Shown piece after piece: positions 7,373 to 15,449 of a stretch of DNA of 39,349 nt (positions are counted from its first letter, which is position 1; the number at the start of each line of letters is the position of its first letter). The translations under genes were made by a program, and so were the position numbers. This DNA comes from Prevotella corporis DSM 18810 = JCM 8529 (lineage in GTDB: Bacteria; Bacteroidota; Bacteroidia; Bacteroidales; Bacteroidaceae): contig NZ_AUME01000027.1 of the NCBI RefSeq assembly GCF_000430525.1, positions 1-39,349 of the forward strand, in the 5' to 3' direction. Under the pieces are notes generated by a model. The model saw nothing but the letters and a program-made list of their open reading frames with translations. It was not told the origin of the DNA and ran no database searches.

Positions 7373-8107
7373 TTAATCCATCTTCTCTAACCGGTATTCT
7401 TTTCCTCTTTCGTTGACTATTTTCACCTTGCCCCGCTCTTCAATCACAGGCCTTATTCGCCTGATGAGCGTGTAAAGGGTGTCACTGGCATCGGGTTTCT
7501 TGGGCCATAAACGATCGCAGATTTCCTTTTTTGACACCGTATGCTGGTCGTTGGACAGGAACAACCGCATCAACTCCGACTGCAAAGGCGTCAATGGTAT
7601 GGGATTGTCGTGCGAGTCATAGAACTGTGCCGATGATTGTGAATAGACCAATTCGCCGAACACCGTCATCCCCGCTTTCTTACGTCTGACAATCTTGAGA
7701 GAAACAAGCAGCCACAAGGAGGAGAGGCATATCAAAAGGTAGGGAATACGTTGGTCAGACATTCCCCAGACGGTAGCAAAAGAACAGGTAGCGTAGCTCT
7801 GAAAAGCTACTTCCCTGTCCTTTCCCCTCCATTTTATCCTTTTGCTGCACAGCGCTTTCGGAGCGTTCGGCTGCGCATAGGAAAGGAATGACTCGGCCCG
7901 CAATGCATCAATCTTCAAGTTTCGCCTGTAATCGTTGATGGTGTCGGGCGTAATCCATGCCTCTCGCTTAGCAGACAATGTTTGTTCCAATGCCTGATTC
8001 ATGTCATTGATAATCGTCTGTTCGGTATAATTATACCTATCAATACTCGATAGAACAGCGGAGGACAAGAGAATCATGAAAACAAAAACTACAAACCATG
8101 GTTTCAT
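7373..8107 (-). CDS. Membrane-anchored OmpR/PhoB-type winged-helix regulator
   Basis: This 244-residue one-component regulator has an N-terminal membrane segment (about residues 4-20), an extracytoplasmic region of about 100 residues, and a second membrane segment (PYLLICLSSLWLLVSL, about 122-140). A cytoplasmic C-terminal winged helix follows (LTPLQSELMRLFLSN, SKKEICDRLWP, LYTLIRRIRPVIE), the PhoB/OmpR pattern. The layout resembles ToxR/CadC with topology reversed: sensor in front, DNA-binding domain last. It probably senses a periplasmic or envelope signal and controls the adjacent TonB-receptor gene through the 11-bp repeats at 6919-6940. The ATG at 8107 is used; the frame two codons further begins with TTG. 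Confidence 0.75.
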   Translation of the reverse strand: MKPWFVVFVFMILLSSAVLSSIDRYNYTEQTIINDMNQALEQTLSAKREAWITPDTINDYRRNLKIDALRAESFLSYAQPNAPKALCSKRIKWRGKDREVAFQSYATCSFATVWGMSDQRIPYLLICLSSLWLLVSLKIVRRKKAGMTVFGELVYSQSSAQFYDSHDNPIPLTPLQSELMRLFLSNDQHTVSKKEICDRLWPKKPDASDTLYTLIRRIRPVIEERGKVKIVNERGKEYRLEKMD

Positions 8108-8140
8108 AGGCAATCATTAATTGTTCGGATTTCGTGAGAG

Positions 8141-8172
8141 CAAAGATAGCAAATTTCGTTTATTTACCCAAG
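8141..8172 (-). promoter_or_regulatory. Promoter of the winged-helix regulator gene
   Basis: On the minus strand CTTG (8172-8169) precedes TATCTTTG (8148-8141) by 20 nt. The upstream half lies inside the 3' end of the acyltransferase gene, so the regulator can be transcribed independently. Confidence 0.5.
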
Positions 8173-9191
8173 AATAAGCGGGAGAATAAACCCCACATAC
8201 GAATCCTGAGCTGGTCGATGAGGATGGGCATGAGATATAAGACCGTGACAAGGACGACCGTATGAAAAAGCAATTGGAACCCAGAGGCAGTCATGAACAA
8301 TTGCCTGACGATGGGATAAAACACTTGCTGATAGAAGTCAGGATGGGCATGGAAAAGATAAACGGCAAAGCATGAACGGCCCATCCAATTCACAATTTTG
8401 CAATGGAAACGGAGTTGCGAAAAGGCCAAAAGCAACAAGACTGAGCAAAGAATGTTGACGGGAGAGTTGTACTGGTAGAGTTTGTCGAGCCACGACTCAC
8501 GACCGGAAGCTACAAGAACGTAACCAAGAAGCACAACGGGCATCATGACTGCGGCATAGAAGAGGAAATAGAATTTGGGCTTATGCAGCGTGAAAGTCGG
8601 ACGATGGATGCTGAAATAACGTGCCAACAGATAGAGACAGATGAAGAACAACGGCGAGCAACCTCGATCGAACCACTTGTCATCGCTAATCCAACCGTAA
8701 AGGAACATCAGTCCGAACAAGGCAAAAAGGAGCATTCGCTGTTCTTTCGCTGTGGTATTCTCCGCAAATCGGTTGAGCAAAGGCGACAGAATGAACAGTA
8801 TAAGGTAAGCGCCCACGAACCAATATCCGTTCGTCAGTAACAAATGGAGGAAGTAATTGACAGAGAAGGGTGTCCGCCCGATGGAGACGATCACAAGATA
8901 GATGGGCAAAGAATAGAAAAGAACTTGAAAGACGAGCGTTCCCAGCTTATGCAACGTGAAGCGGATGCCGTACCAACCGGAAACCAACACAAACAGATTG
9001 ACGCACGACATGGTAAGCGACTTCAGTCCGACGACACCCAAAATTGTGCTCAAGGGACTCGCTTCGATGACATGAAGTTCAATACCCATCCCCAGAAAGT
9101 CGAGATGAAAGAGTATTACGGATAACATTGCCACCAACCGGAGCAACTCCATGTTCGAATCGCGCTTCAGATATTTACAGTCTGTTGCCAT
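8160..9191 (-). CDS. Acyltransferase family 3 membrane protein
   Basis: This 343-residue integral membrane protein has about ten hydrophobic segments. The N-terminus YLKRDSNMELLRLVAMLSVILFH matches the usual start of acyltransferase-3 proteins, including the histidine of the first membrane helix implicated in catalysis. These enzymes O-acylate surface glycans or lipids, but the substrate cannot be told here. The ATG at 9191 is only 2 nt after the yifB stop, so it is the last gene of the 11733-8160 operon. The pairing with yifB looks like simple co-transcription. Confidence 0.75.
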   Translation of the reverse strand: MATDCKYLKRDSNMELLRLVAMLSVILFHLDFLGMGIELHVIEASPLSTILGVVGLKSLTMSCVNLFVLVSGWYGIRFTLHKLGTLVFQVLFYSLPIYLVIVSIGRTPFSVNYFLHLLLTNGYWFVGAYLILFILSPLLNRFAENTTAKEQRMLLFALFGLMFLYGWISDDKWFDRGCSPLFFICLYLLARYFSIHRPTFTLHKPKFYFLFYAAVMMPVVLLGYVLVASGRESWLDKLYQYNSPVNILCSVLLLLAFSQLRFHCKIVNWMGRSCFAVYLFHAHPDFYQQVFYPIVRQLFMTASGFQLLFHTVVLVTVLYLMPILIDQLRIRMWGLFSRLFLGK

Positions 9192-9193
9192 CG

Positions 9194-10741
9194 TTATACC
9201 CCACGTTCGGCCCAGTCTCCCCTGTCGAGGCTGCGATAGCCGATCGCCTCTGCTATGTGGTGAGCCTGCACTGACTCAGAATTCTCAAGGTCGGCGATGG
9301 TCCGCGCCACCTTCAAGATGCGGTTATAGGCGCGGGCAGAGAGCTTCAGCCGCTCCATAGCCGAGCGTAAGAGCGTTTTCGACTGCTCGTCGGGCTCGGC
9401 ATACTGGTGAATCATGCGCTCGGTCATCTGCGCATTGCAATGGATATTGGGATGGTCTTTGAACCGTTCCGTCTGGACGGCACGAGCTTTGATGACCCGC
9501 TCACGTATGGCAGCACTCGCTTCGCCCGGAGAGGCCTTGCTGATGTCGGCAAAAGGCAAGGCACTTAATTCTATCTGAAGGTCGATTCTGTCGAGCAATG
9601 GCCCTGAAATCTTAGAGAGATACCGCTGTATCTGTCCCGGAGTACAGACACAATGATGCGTCGTATCGCCGTAATAGCCACACGGACAAGGATTCATGCT
9701 TGCCACAAACATGAAGCTACAAGGGTAGGTCACTGTGTATTTGGCCCGCGAAATGGTAATAGTCCGGTCCTCCAAGGGCTGCCTCAGCACTTCCAGCGTG
9801 TGCTTGTTGAACTCCGGAAGCTCATCCGTGAACAACACTCCGTTATGAGCGAGCGTTATTTCGCCAGGCATCGGAGTCATTCCGCCACCCACGAGGGCCA
9901 CTTCGGATATCGTATGATGAGGGCTGCGGAACGGTCGCTGTGCGATCAGTCCCGTATTTTTCTTCAGTTTCCCAGCAATGGAGTGGATTTGCGTGGTCTC
10001 CAAGCTCTCGTTGAGCGACAACGGCGGAAGAATGGAAGGCAATCGCTTCGCCATCATACTCTTTCCGCTTCCCGGTGGGCCAACCATGATGACGTTGTGA
10101 GAACCAGCGGCCGCCACTTCGAGGGCCCTTTTGACGCTCTCTTGCCCACGAACATCTGCAAAATCCAAGTCGCTGACATACTGACTGTCGTAAAATTCCT
10201 TTCTCGTATCTACGAAACAAGGCTCTGGGGCATAAGCGTCGTTGAGAAAGTTGATGACCTCCATGATGTTGCTCATTCCATAAACGTCAAGTGAATCCAC
10301 CACTGCGGCCTCGTGCTCGTTGGCCTTTGGAACGATCAACCCTTTGAATTTCTCGGCCCTTGCTTTGATTGCAATCGGCAAAGCTCCCTTAATGGGCTGC
10401 AAAGTGCCATCAAGGCTCAGCTCTCCGACAAGCATGTAGTCGCCGAGGCGGTCGGAATGCATCTTTTCGTTGGCCGCAAGTATGGCGACAGCTAAGGGAA
10501 GGTCGAAACTTGATCCCTCCTTGCGCAAGTCGGCTGGCGAAAGATTGGCTGTTATGTCGGCAACGGGAAACTTATAGCCTACGTTCAGCAGAGCCGCCGC
10601 TATGCGATCGTGGCTCTCCTTTACGGCAACGTCGGCCAATCCTGTAAGATGGTACAGCACCCCACGTGTGATGCTCACTTCGACAGTGACGGTCGTTACC
10701 TCCATTCCGTTCACTGCGGCACAATATGTCTTTACAAGCAT
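9194..10741 (-). CDS. yifB: YifB/ComM-family Mg-chelatase-like AAA+ ATPase
   Basis: The 515-residue protein has the N-terminal Lon-protease-like ChlI domain (about residues 1-165), then a Mg-chelatase-type AAA+ domain. The latter has Walker A GPPGSGKS near residue 219, a Walker B ending FTDELPEF, and a sensor region with ASMNPCPCGYYGD, whose cysteines are characteristic of YifB/ComM. A C-terminal helical lid (LSARAYNRILKVARTIADLE) completes the family architecture at normal length. ComM is a branch-migration helicase that helps integrate DNA during natural transformation. Its ATG overlaps the stop of the DUF4369 gene by one base. Family assignment is very secure. Confidence 0.92.
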   Translation of the reverse strand: MLVKTYCAAVNGMEVTTVTVEVSITRGVLYHLTGLADVAVKESHDRIAAALLNVGYKFPVADITANLSPADLRKEGSSFDLPLAVAILAANEKMHSDRLGDYMLVGELSLDGTLQPIKGALPIAIKARAEKFKGLIVPKANEHEAAVVDSLDVYGMSNIMEVINFLNDAYAPEPCFVDTRKEFYDSQYVSDLDFADVRGQESVKRALEVAAAGSHNVIMVGPPGSGKSMMAKRLPSILPPLSLNESLETTQIHSIAGKLKKNTGLIAQRPFRSPHHTISEVALVGGGMTPMPGEITLAHNGVLFTDELPEFNKHTLEVLRQPLEDRTITISRAKYTVTYPCSFMFVASMNPCPCGYYGDTTHHCVCTPGQIQRYLSKISGPLLDRIDLQIELSALPFADISKASPGEASAAIRERVIKARAVQTERFKDHPNIHCNAQMTERMIHQYAEPDEQSKTLLRSAMERLKLSARAYNRILKVARTIADLENSESVQAHHIAEAIGYRSLDRGDWAERGV

Positions 10742-11733
10742 TACTTATTAAGGTTGTTGAGTCTCTGTCTTAGCGTACTTGCGTTTACCCTACGTTCAGT
10801 TATCTTTCCGTTCTTGATGACGATATTGTCGGGTACGGTGTTCAGACCGAGTGTTTTCAGTAGCTTACCCTCCATCATCTGCCCATCGCAGATGTTGCGG
10901 AAGGAGATGTTGTCTCGCTCAATAATGTTGCGAGCCTCCTTTACATCAGCATCAACGCAGATGCCGATGACTGTCGCCTGTCCTTTCTTTGACAGCTCAT
11001 CCAATGCCCGTTGCGTGTCGAGACTTTCGTAACTCCACGAAGCCCATGTGCTAATGATGACCGTCTTGCCCTGCAAATCGGCAGCTTTGACGAGCTTTCC
11101 GTCCATGTCACGGGCAGTGAAGTTGGGCAATTGGTTGCCGATGCTGGCATTTTTCAGTCGATGCAGCTGGCTTTTCAACATCGACAGCGTACCGTTCTTG
11201 GGTTGTTCGGCGCTCATCAGATTCACAAGCTCCAACGCTTGCTTAAAGTCAGCTCCCTCATTTTGCAGGAAATACTTATCCGTCAGATACACACTGACAG
11301 GCGACTCAGGATGGTCTTTCACGAATTGGATGGCATACTTCACCTCTTGGGGTGGCGAGGCCTCAGACACTTGCTTCCGGAAGTCGGTCATCAGCTTGTT
11401 GGCATCGGTCCCTTTGACCTCCATCTCTTTCAGATGCGATGCGTCGGCTGTCACTTCGACGGCCTCTCCTGGTTCTGTGAAGATGGGTTGCGTTGAAAAG
11501 TTCGGGAAGATGATGACGAGTGTTGCATCGAACTGGCTGGGAATCTCATACGTGAAGCGACCGCCCTCAATCTTGATGGTGTCCAACCCGTCGATGGCCC
11601 CATCGGGACTATACACATAAAGCTCACCTTGATTCATGTGCAACAAATGCCCTTCCATCTTGAAGTGCCCGCTGCGAGTACCACAAGAAACCAATAGCAG
11701 TGATAGAAGAATAAAATATACTATTTGCTTCAT
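10741..11733 (-). CDS. DUF4369/thioredoxin-fold lipoprotein lacking the CxxC motif
   Basis: This 330-residue lipoprotein has signal LLSLLLVSCG with the lipobox cysteine at residue 17. A DUF4369 beta domain follows (about residues 25-110), then a helical linker and a TlpA/AhpC-like thioredoxin domain from about residue 195 (IGNQLPNFTARDMDGK). Where active relatives have WCxxC, this protein reads WASWSYES, so neither redox cysteine is present and thiol-disulfide exchange is unlikely. Such DUF4369 proteins are common in Bacteroidetes, and a structural or chaperone role is possible. It is first in an operon with yifB and the acyltransferase, about 50 nt downstream of tRNA-Leu. Confidence 0.8.
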   Translation of the reverse strand: MKQIVYFILLSLLLVSCGTRSGHFKMEGHLLHMNQGELYVYSPDGAIDGLDTIKIEGGRFTYEIPSQFDATLVIIFPNFSTQPIFTEPGEAVEVTADASHLKEMEVKGTDANKLMTDFRKQVSEASPPQEVKYAIQFVKDHPESPVSVYLTDKYFLQNEGADFKQALELVNLMSAEQPKNGTLSMLKSQLHRLKNASIGNQLPNFTARDMDGKLVKAADLQGKTVIISTWASWSYESLDTQRALDELSKKGQATVIGICVDADVKEARNIIERDNISFRNICDGQMMEGKLLKTLGLNTVPDNIVIKNGKITERRVNASTLRQRLNNLNK

Positions 11734-11783
11734 GTGAGAAAGATTTAAGAAACCATTCTATATTCCTCATAGAATATAAGAAG

Positions 11784-11869
11784 TGCCGCGAGCGGGACTC
11801 GAACCCGCACAGCCATTACTGGCCAAGGGATTTTAAGTCCCTCGTGTCTACCAATTCCACCATTGCGGC
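11784..11869 (-). tRNA. trnL: tRNA-Leu (anticodon UAA)
   Basis: The minus strand begins GCCGCAATGGTGGAATTGG, has the leucine-type D arm (TAGACACGAGG), and an anticodon loop centred on TAA flanked by the stem GGGAC/TCCC. A long variable arm and the T arm GGGTTCGAGTCCC follow, and the acceptor 3' strand TCGCGGC ends with discriminator A. One acceptor pair (A6-C67) is mismatched. CCA is not encoded. A promoter lies directly upstream at 11880-11911. Confidence 0.95.
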
Positions 11870-11879
11870 AAACCGAGTG

Positions 11880-11911
11880 CAAAGATAAGGCTAAATATCG
11901 AAAATCACAAG
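11880..11911 (-). promoter_or_regulatory. Promoter of tRNA-Leu
   Basis: The minus strand has CTTG (11911-11908), a 20-nt spacer and TATCTTTG (11887-11880), which would start transcription a few bases before the mature tRNA 5' end. Confidence 0.55.
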
Positions 11912-12189
11912 AATTTTGTAGTTTTTATTATCTGACAGATGGCAAAATGACCACAAAACGAATCGTGGCTTGACGCAGACAGGATGGGACTACTGGTCCT
12001 AAATATGTGCTGACACTTGCCCATCTTTACCTTTCCGCCGTGCAAACAGTTCGGCAATGATGAGGTGTCGCAGCAACTCTCCTCACTCTTCGAGCAACCG
12101 TTAGGAGGAAAAGAAAATTTCGGATTGAAGTAAAAGAAATTTACAGTTAAGCCATCACGACTGATTTTATAAAAAACTGATAGTCAGTG

Positions 12190-12299
12190 CAAAAGATTTT
12201 GCATTGCAAAACATCATCTATTGCACCACGAAAGCTGACCTTTCGCCGTGCAATAGCTAAGCTATGACAGAACGGAAGCTAAGTAATGGAACATGATTG
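12190..12299 (+). repeat. 22-bp phased repeat array, site 3 (degenerate, about 5 units)
   Basis: Units at 12190, 12212, 12234, 12256 and 12278 are in exact 22-nt register but more diverged. They begin CAAAAGATTTTG, CATCATCTATTG, GCTGACCTTTCG, GCTAAGCTATG and GCTAAGTAATGG, and inner units end CGAAA or CAATA. The array lies about 85 nt beyond the 3' end of the lipoprotein gene at 12383. The remaining spacer 11912-12189 shows no gene I can support. Confidence 0.65.
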
Positions 12300-12382
12300 C
12301 TGAATTATTTTGACAAAATCTCTCAACTGACATTCACTCTTTCGCCCCGTCCACTATCCGCAAGGCTCAACTGGCGAAGGCC

Positions 12383-12958
12383 TCAGTTCACGTTTAACAC
12401 CCCGTAAGGTCCGCGCGAAACTGCACGATAACGGATGAGCGGCTTGCCTTCCCCCCCCGACAAGATGTTACCGCCAGTGTTCATGTTATAGGTCCGTCCG
12501 CAATTACCACATCTTGCAACTCCCGCCCCATTCATTGTCAGTTCATAGGCTTTCAGAGGCAGAGCATTGAAATCGAAACAGTTGGGACATTGTAGGTCGA
12601 AGGCATAGAATCTTGCGGGCTGATCGAGATTGCCATAGCCCACAATAAGCCCCTGTTGCATGCCCACACGTCGATAGCTCTCCAGCCGCAGGTCGATGGC
12701 CGTGAAGCGTTTCTCCGACGACAGCCCCTGATTGTTGGTGAAGCTGAAGAAGTTGGCTCCGTTCCTATAGACGGGTCTTATGATTGTGAAAACACCTGGC
12801 GACATCTGGTTCATCGAACTGGCCAGTGTCGCATCCAGATGAGTGCTGTTGTCAATCGTCAGATAGCAGTGATGGTCGCTGTATTCAAACTCGATATTGT
12901 CTCCGCATGAAGCAAAAAGAAGCAAGGCGATGAGCCACAGTAGTGGTGTTTTGAACAT
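12383..12958 (-). CDS. Lipoprotein with paired CxxC metal-site-like motifs
   Basis: This 191-residue protein has signal LLLFASCGD with the lipobox cysteine at about residue 18, so it is probably anchored to a membrane from the periplasmic side. In its C-terminal half CPNC (about residue 124) and CGNCGRTYNMNTGG (about 151) form two CxxC pairs, as in a zinc ribbon or a Rieske-like fold, followed by PLIRYRAVSRGPYGVLNVN. No His of a classical Rieske CxH motif is seen, which favours zinc. I know similar unnamed Bacteroidetes lipoproteins but no function. It is 150 nt downstream of the SRPBCC gene and may extend that transcript. Confidence 0.65.
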   Translation of the reverse strand: MFKTPLLWLIALLLFASCGDNIEFEYSDHHCYLTIDNSTHLDATLASSMNQMSPGVFTIIRPVYRNGANFFSFTNNQGLSSEKRFTAIDLRLESYRRVGMQQGLIVGYGNLDQPARFYAFDLQCPNCFDFNALPLKAYELTMNGAGVARCGNCGRTYNMNTGGNILSGGEGKPLIRYRAVSRGPYGVLNVN

Positions 12959-13108
12959 ATTGAAAGATTAAATGTAAAAAATCACTTCCCGAACATCAAT
13001 AAATAACATCTGATACGTTCTTGCCCATGACACTTTTCCGCATTATTACTTTGCGAGCAGTGCCTATTGGTAGCCCCTTCCTGAAGGAGAGGGGTTGCCA
13101 AGAATCTA

Positions 13109-13519
13109 TTAATAGGGTATCATGGCCAATGCCTCGGCAATCTTTTCCACCCCCTCCTGAAGTGGGCCAGACACCATTCCCTTGGCAAAGAAAGGAATAT
13201 CGGCATCGATTGTCAAGCGCATTTTCGAGTTGTGCTCATCAGTGGGTAGCACTTGAATCCAGAAATTGAATGACATCGGCGACTTCTCGCTCGCAAACTT
13301 AATCATTTTTGGTTCCTCACGCTCAATGATGCGCATGCTTACCTGACCAACGGGAGGCACATTGACCGATATGGTATCCTTGTCGAAAGTCAAATCCTTC
13401 AGCTTATCTCCAGGAACCTTGTCCTTGACCTTCTCTATATTCGTCAAATCGCTCAGCATGTCATAGACGTTTTGCTGGGGATAGGGTATTTGTTTTACGT
13501 TGCTTTCAAATTTACTCAT
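13109..13519 (-). CDS. SRPBCC-family (START-like) protein
   Basis: This 136-residue soluble protein fits the SRPBCC/polyketide-cyclase fold: an N-terminal strand and helix (FESNVKQIPYPQQNVYDMLSD), a strand-rich middle (MRIIEREEPKMIKFAS, FNFWIQVLP) and a long C-terminal helix (PLQEGVEKIAEALAMIPY). This fold makes a hydrophobic pocket, but the ligand is unknown. It lies 61 nt downstream of pyrE in the same direction. A small hairpin at 13552-13567 separates the two and lacks a good T-run, so read-through is likely. Confidence 0.75.
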   Translation of the reverse strand: MSKFESNVKQIPYPQQNVYDMLSDLTNIEKVKDKVPGDKLKDLTFDKDTISVNVPPVGQVSMRIIEREEPKMIKFASEKSPMSFNFWIQVLPTDEHNSKMRLTIDADIPFFAKGMVSGPLQEGVEKIAEALAMIPY

Positions 13520-13580
13520 AATCTTTTGTAAATGAGTTGATGGCGATTCATGCCGAAAAAGCTCGGCTTCTATCGCACAA

Positions 13581-14213
13581 TTACTTCATCCAATTCTCTG
13601 GAGACTTGCGCCACTCGTTGAGCAAAGGCACGTCCGACTGCTTGATATAACCAGTCTCCAGGGCCTTTTCCACAACATTCTGGTAGTCAGTGAGCGTCAC
13701 CAGTCTCACGTTTGCCTCGCTGAAAGCCTGCTCTGCCACAGGGAAGCCGTAAGTATAGGAAGCCACCATGCCGACAACCTCGAACCCTGCCTCGCGCAAA
13801 GCTGAGACAGCCTTGAGCGATGAGCCACCCGTGGAAATCAAGTCCTCAACAACCACAACCTTAGAGCCCAATGGCAATTCGCCCTCTATTTGGTTTTTCA
13901 TGCCGTGATCCTTTGGTTTCGGACGCACATAGGCATAAGGCATGGCCAGTTCGTCGGCCACCAATGCTCCCTGAGCTATGGCACCAGTGGCCACTCCTGC
14001 AACGGCTGTAGCCTCTGGGAAATGTTTCATAATGGCATGGGTCAGTTCCAACTTCACGAACGAGCGCACATCGTGGAACGAAAGTGTCTTGCGGTTGTCG
14101 CAATAGAACGGCGATTTCCATCCGCTCGCCCATGTAAAAGGATCGTTGGGCTGCAGTTTGATAGCCTTGATGCCAAGCAATTTGCCGGCAAATATTTTCT
14201 TTAAATCTTCCAT
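13581..14213 (-). CDS. pyrE: Orotate phosphoribosyltransferase
   Basis: This 210-residue enzyme joins orotate to PRPP to give OMP in pyrimidine synthesis. The PRPP-binding motif VVVVEDLISTGGSS lies at about residues 119-132. The catalytic loop region YVRPKPKDHGMKNQIEG (about 95-111) and the N-terminal PFTWASGWKSPFYCDNR are also typical of PyrE. Its length is normal. It lies 38 nt after comF, and a consensus promoter sits inside that junction (14243-14273), so it can be transcribed apart from the prmC-recX-comF string. Confidence 0.93.
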   Translation of the reverse strand: MEDLKKIFAGKLLGIKAIKLQPNDPFTWASGWKSPFYCDNRKTLSFHDVRSFVKLELTHAIMKHFPEATAVAGVATGAIAQGALVADELAMPYAYVRPKPKDHGMKNQIEGELPLGSKVVVVEDLISTGGSSLKAVSALREAGFEVVGMVASYTYGFPVAEQAFSEANVRLVTLTDYQNVVEKALETGYIKQSDVPLLNEWRKSPENWMK

Positions 14214-14242
14214 GTGTATCGATTGATATTATAAATCCTCGG

Positions 14243-14273
14243 CAAAGGTAGTCAACTTTTGGCGAATCCCAAA
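14243..14273 (-). promoter_or_regulatory. Promoter of pyrE
   Basis: The minus strand has TTTG (14273-14270), a 19-nt spacer and TACCTTTG (14250-14243). The upstream element lies within the 3' end of comF. The predicted leader is about 20-25 nt. Confidence 0.6.
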
Positions 14274-14956
14274 GCCATAATACTGATTTTTACATTCTTA
14301 GCCTTAGCCACTTCCCGTCCGAATGCCGTCATTGTGGCTCCCGTGGTAATGACATCATCAATAAGAAGTACGTGCTTGTTCTCCAATACCTTGGCATCTA
14401 TTAGTTCAAAGTCGTTCTCCACGTTCTCATTGCGCTGCCATCGGTCTTTCTGAGTTTGGCTTCCCTTGAACGATTTGCGCCTGACGGCATTTTCAATGAT
14501 GGGCAATCCTGTCACCGTCTTTATGCCACGGGCTATCTCCACACTCTGATTGTAGCCCCGTTGACGAATACGCTTGCGCGCCAGCGGAACAGGGAGCAGC
14601 AGATTGATGTCGTCGAAGAAGCCGGTGGACAGGTATTCGCCTGCCATCATTCGTCCCAAGTCTTCTCCTATCTCTGGATGATCGAAATATTTGAGCTTGT
14701 AGATGAGGCGACTGGTGGGCGATTGCGGGTTGTAATAGCAGAAAGCGACGCATTTCCCCACAGGAATCCTTCCCCAAAAGAGGCGCGCCAACTCGTTGTC
14801 GAGCAGCGACGAGTGGTAGTTTGTCCTTGGAAGGCTGAGGTTGCAGGCTCCACAGAGAACTTCTTCGGTAACCCCCAGCCGACTGTCGCACACCGGACAG
14901 ACGCGCGGAGCTATGAAATCGAACAAGCGTGTCCAAAGGCTAATCGTCCTCTTCAT
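14252..14956 (-). CDS. comF: ComF-family phosphoribosyltransferase-like protein
   Basis: The protein of about 234 residues has an N-terminal four-cysteine zinc motif (CPVC and CGAC, about residues 21-39) and a C-terminal phosphoribosyltransferase fold with LLIDDVITTGATM at about residues 197-209, the ComF layout. ComF is needed for DNA uptake in transformable bacteria and probably acts in the cytoplasm. The ATG at 14956 gives MKRTISLW and overlaps the recX stop by 17 nt; the frame is open further upstream but inside recX. Together with yifB/comM elsewhere in this window it hints at, but does not prove, competence. Confidence 0.88.
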   Translation of the reverse strand: MKRTISLWTRLFDFIAPRVCPVCDSRLGVTEEVLCGACNLSLPRTNYHSSLLDNELARLFWGRIPVGKCVAFCYYNPQSPTSRLIYKLKYFDHPEIGEDLGRMMAGEYLSTGFFDDINLLLPVPLARKRIRQRGYNQSVEIARGIKTVTGLPIIENAVRRKSFKGSQTQKDRWQRNENVENDFELIDAKVLENKHVLLIDDVITTGATMTAFGREVAKAKNVKISIMALGFAKS

Positions 14957-15449
14957 TGTCAAAATCAATGTCATCGACCATCGTTGCGTCATCTATACAT
15001 CTGCGAATAAGGTCGAGAGTGAAGCCACGGCCCATCGCAAACTTGATAAGTTTCATCGAACGCTCGTATTCGGAATTACCTTTGATGGTCGGATATTTGC
15101 TTTTCATGAGCGGACGAAGCACCACGAGATACTCCTCGTCGTCAATATCGTCAAGAATGGGCTGCGAGACATGTCCCGGCACTCGCTTCATCCATAGCGC
15201 CTGCTCTATTTTTCTGCGCCCCCATTTGTTGTAAGCTATCTTGTCGTGCACGAAAGACTGTGTGAACCGCTTGTCATCGACGTACTTGTGGTCGATGAGA
15301 TAGTCGATAATGCGCTCTTGTGCATCATTTGCGATGCTCCATTTCCGCATCTTTTCCATTATCTCACCAGAGCAATGCTCGCCCCGCGCACAGAGATCGC
15401 CGAGTTTTTTCAGAGCTTCCGCTTCGGTCATTATTTTCTTTTGTATCAT
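14940..15449 (-). CDS. recX: RecX-family regulator of RecA
   Basis: The 169-residue protein consists of tandem three-helix repeats typical of RecX: an early LGDLCARGEHCSGEIMEKM, then IIDYLIDHKYVDDKRFTQSFVHDK, WGRRKIEQALWMKRV, and a C-terminal GFTLDLIRRCIDD. RecX binds RecA filaments and limits their activity. The start ATG overlaps the prmC stop in an ATGA arrangement (15446-15449), so translation is coupled. The C-terminus is very acidic. The assignment is secure. Confidence 0.9.
   Translation of the reverse strand: MIQKKIMTEAEALKKLGDLCARGEHCSGEIMEKMRKWSIANDAQERIIDYLIDHKYVDDKRFTQSFVHDKIAYNKWGRRKIEQALWMKRVPGHVSQPILDDIDDEEYLVVLRPLMKSKYPTIKGNSEYERSMKLIKFAMGRGFTLDLIRRCIDDATMVDDIDFDNEEDD

Noticed and set aside
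13552..13567. Terminator between pyrE and the SRPBCC gene
   Set aside because: The stem is only five base pairs (GCCGA/TCGGC) and no T-run follows in the direction of transcription.
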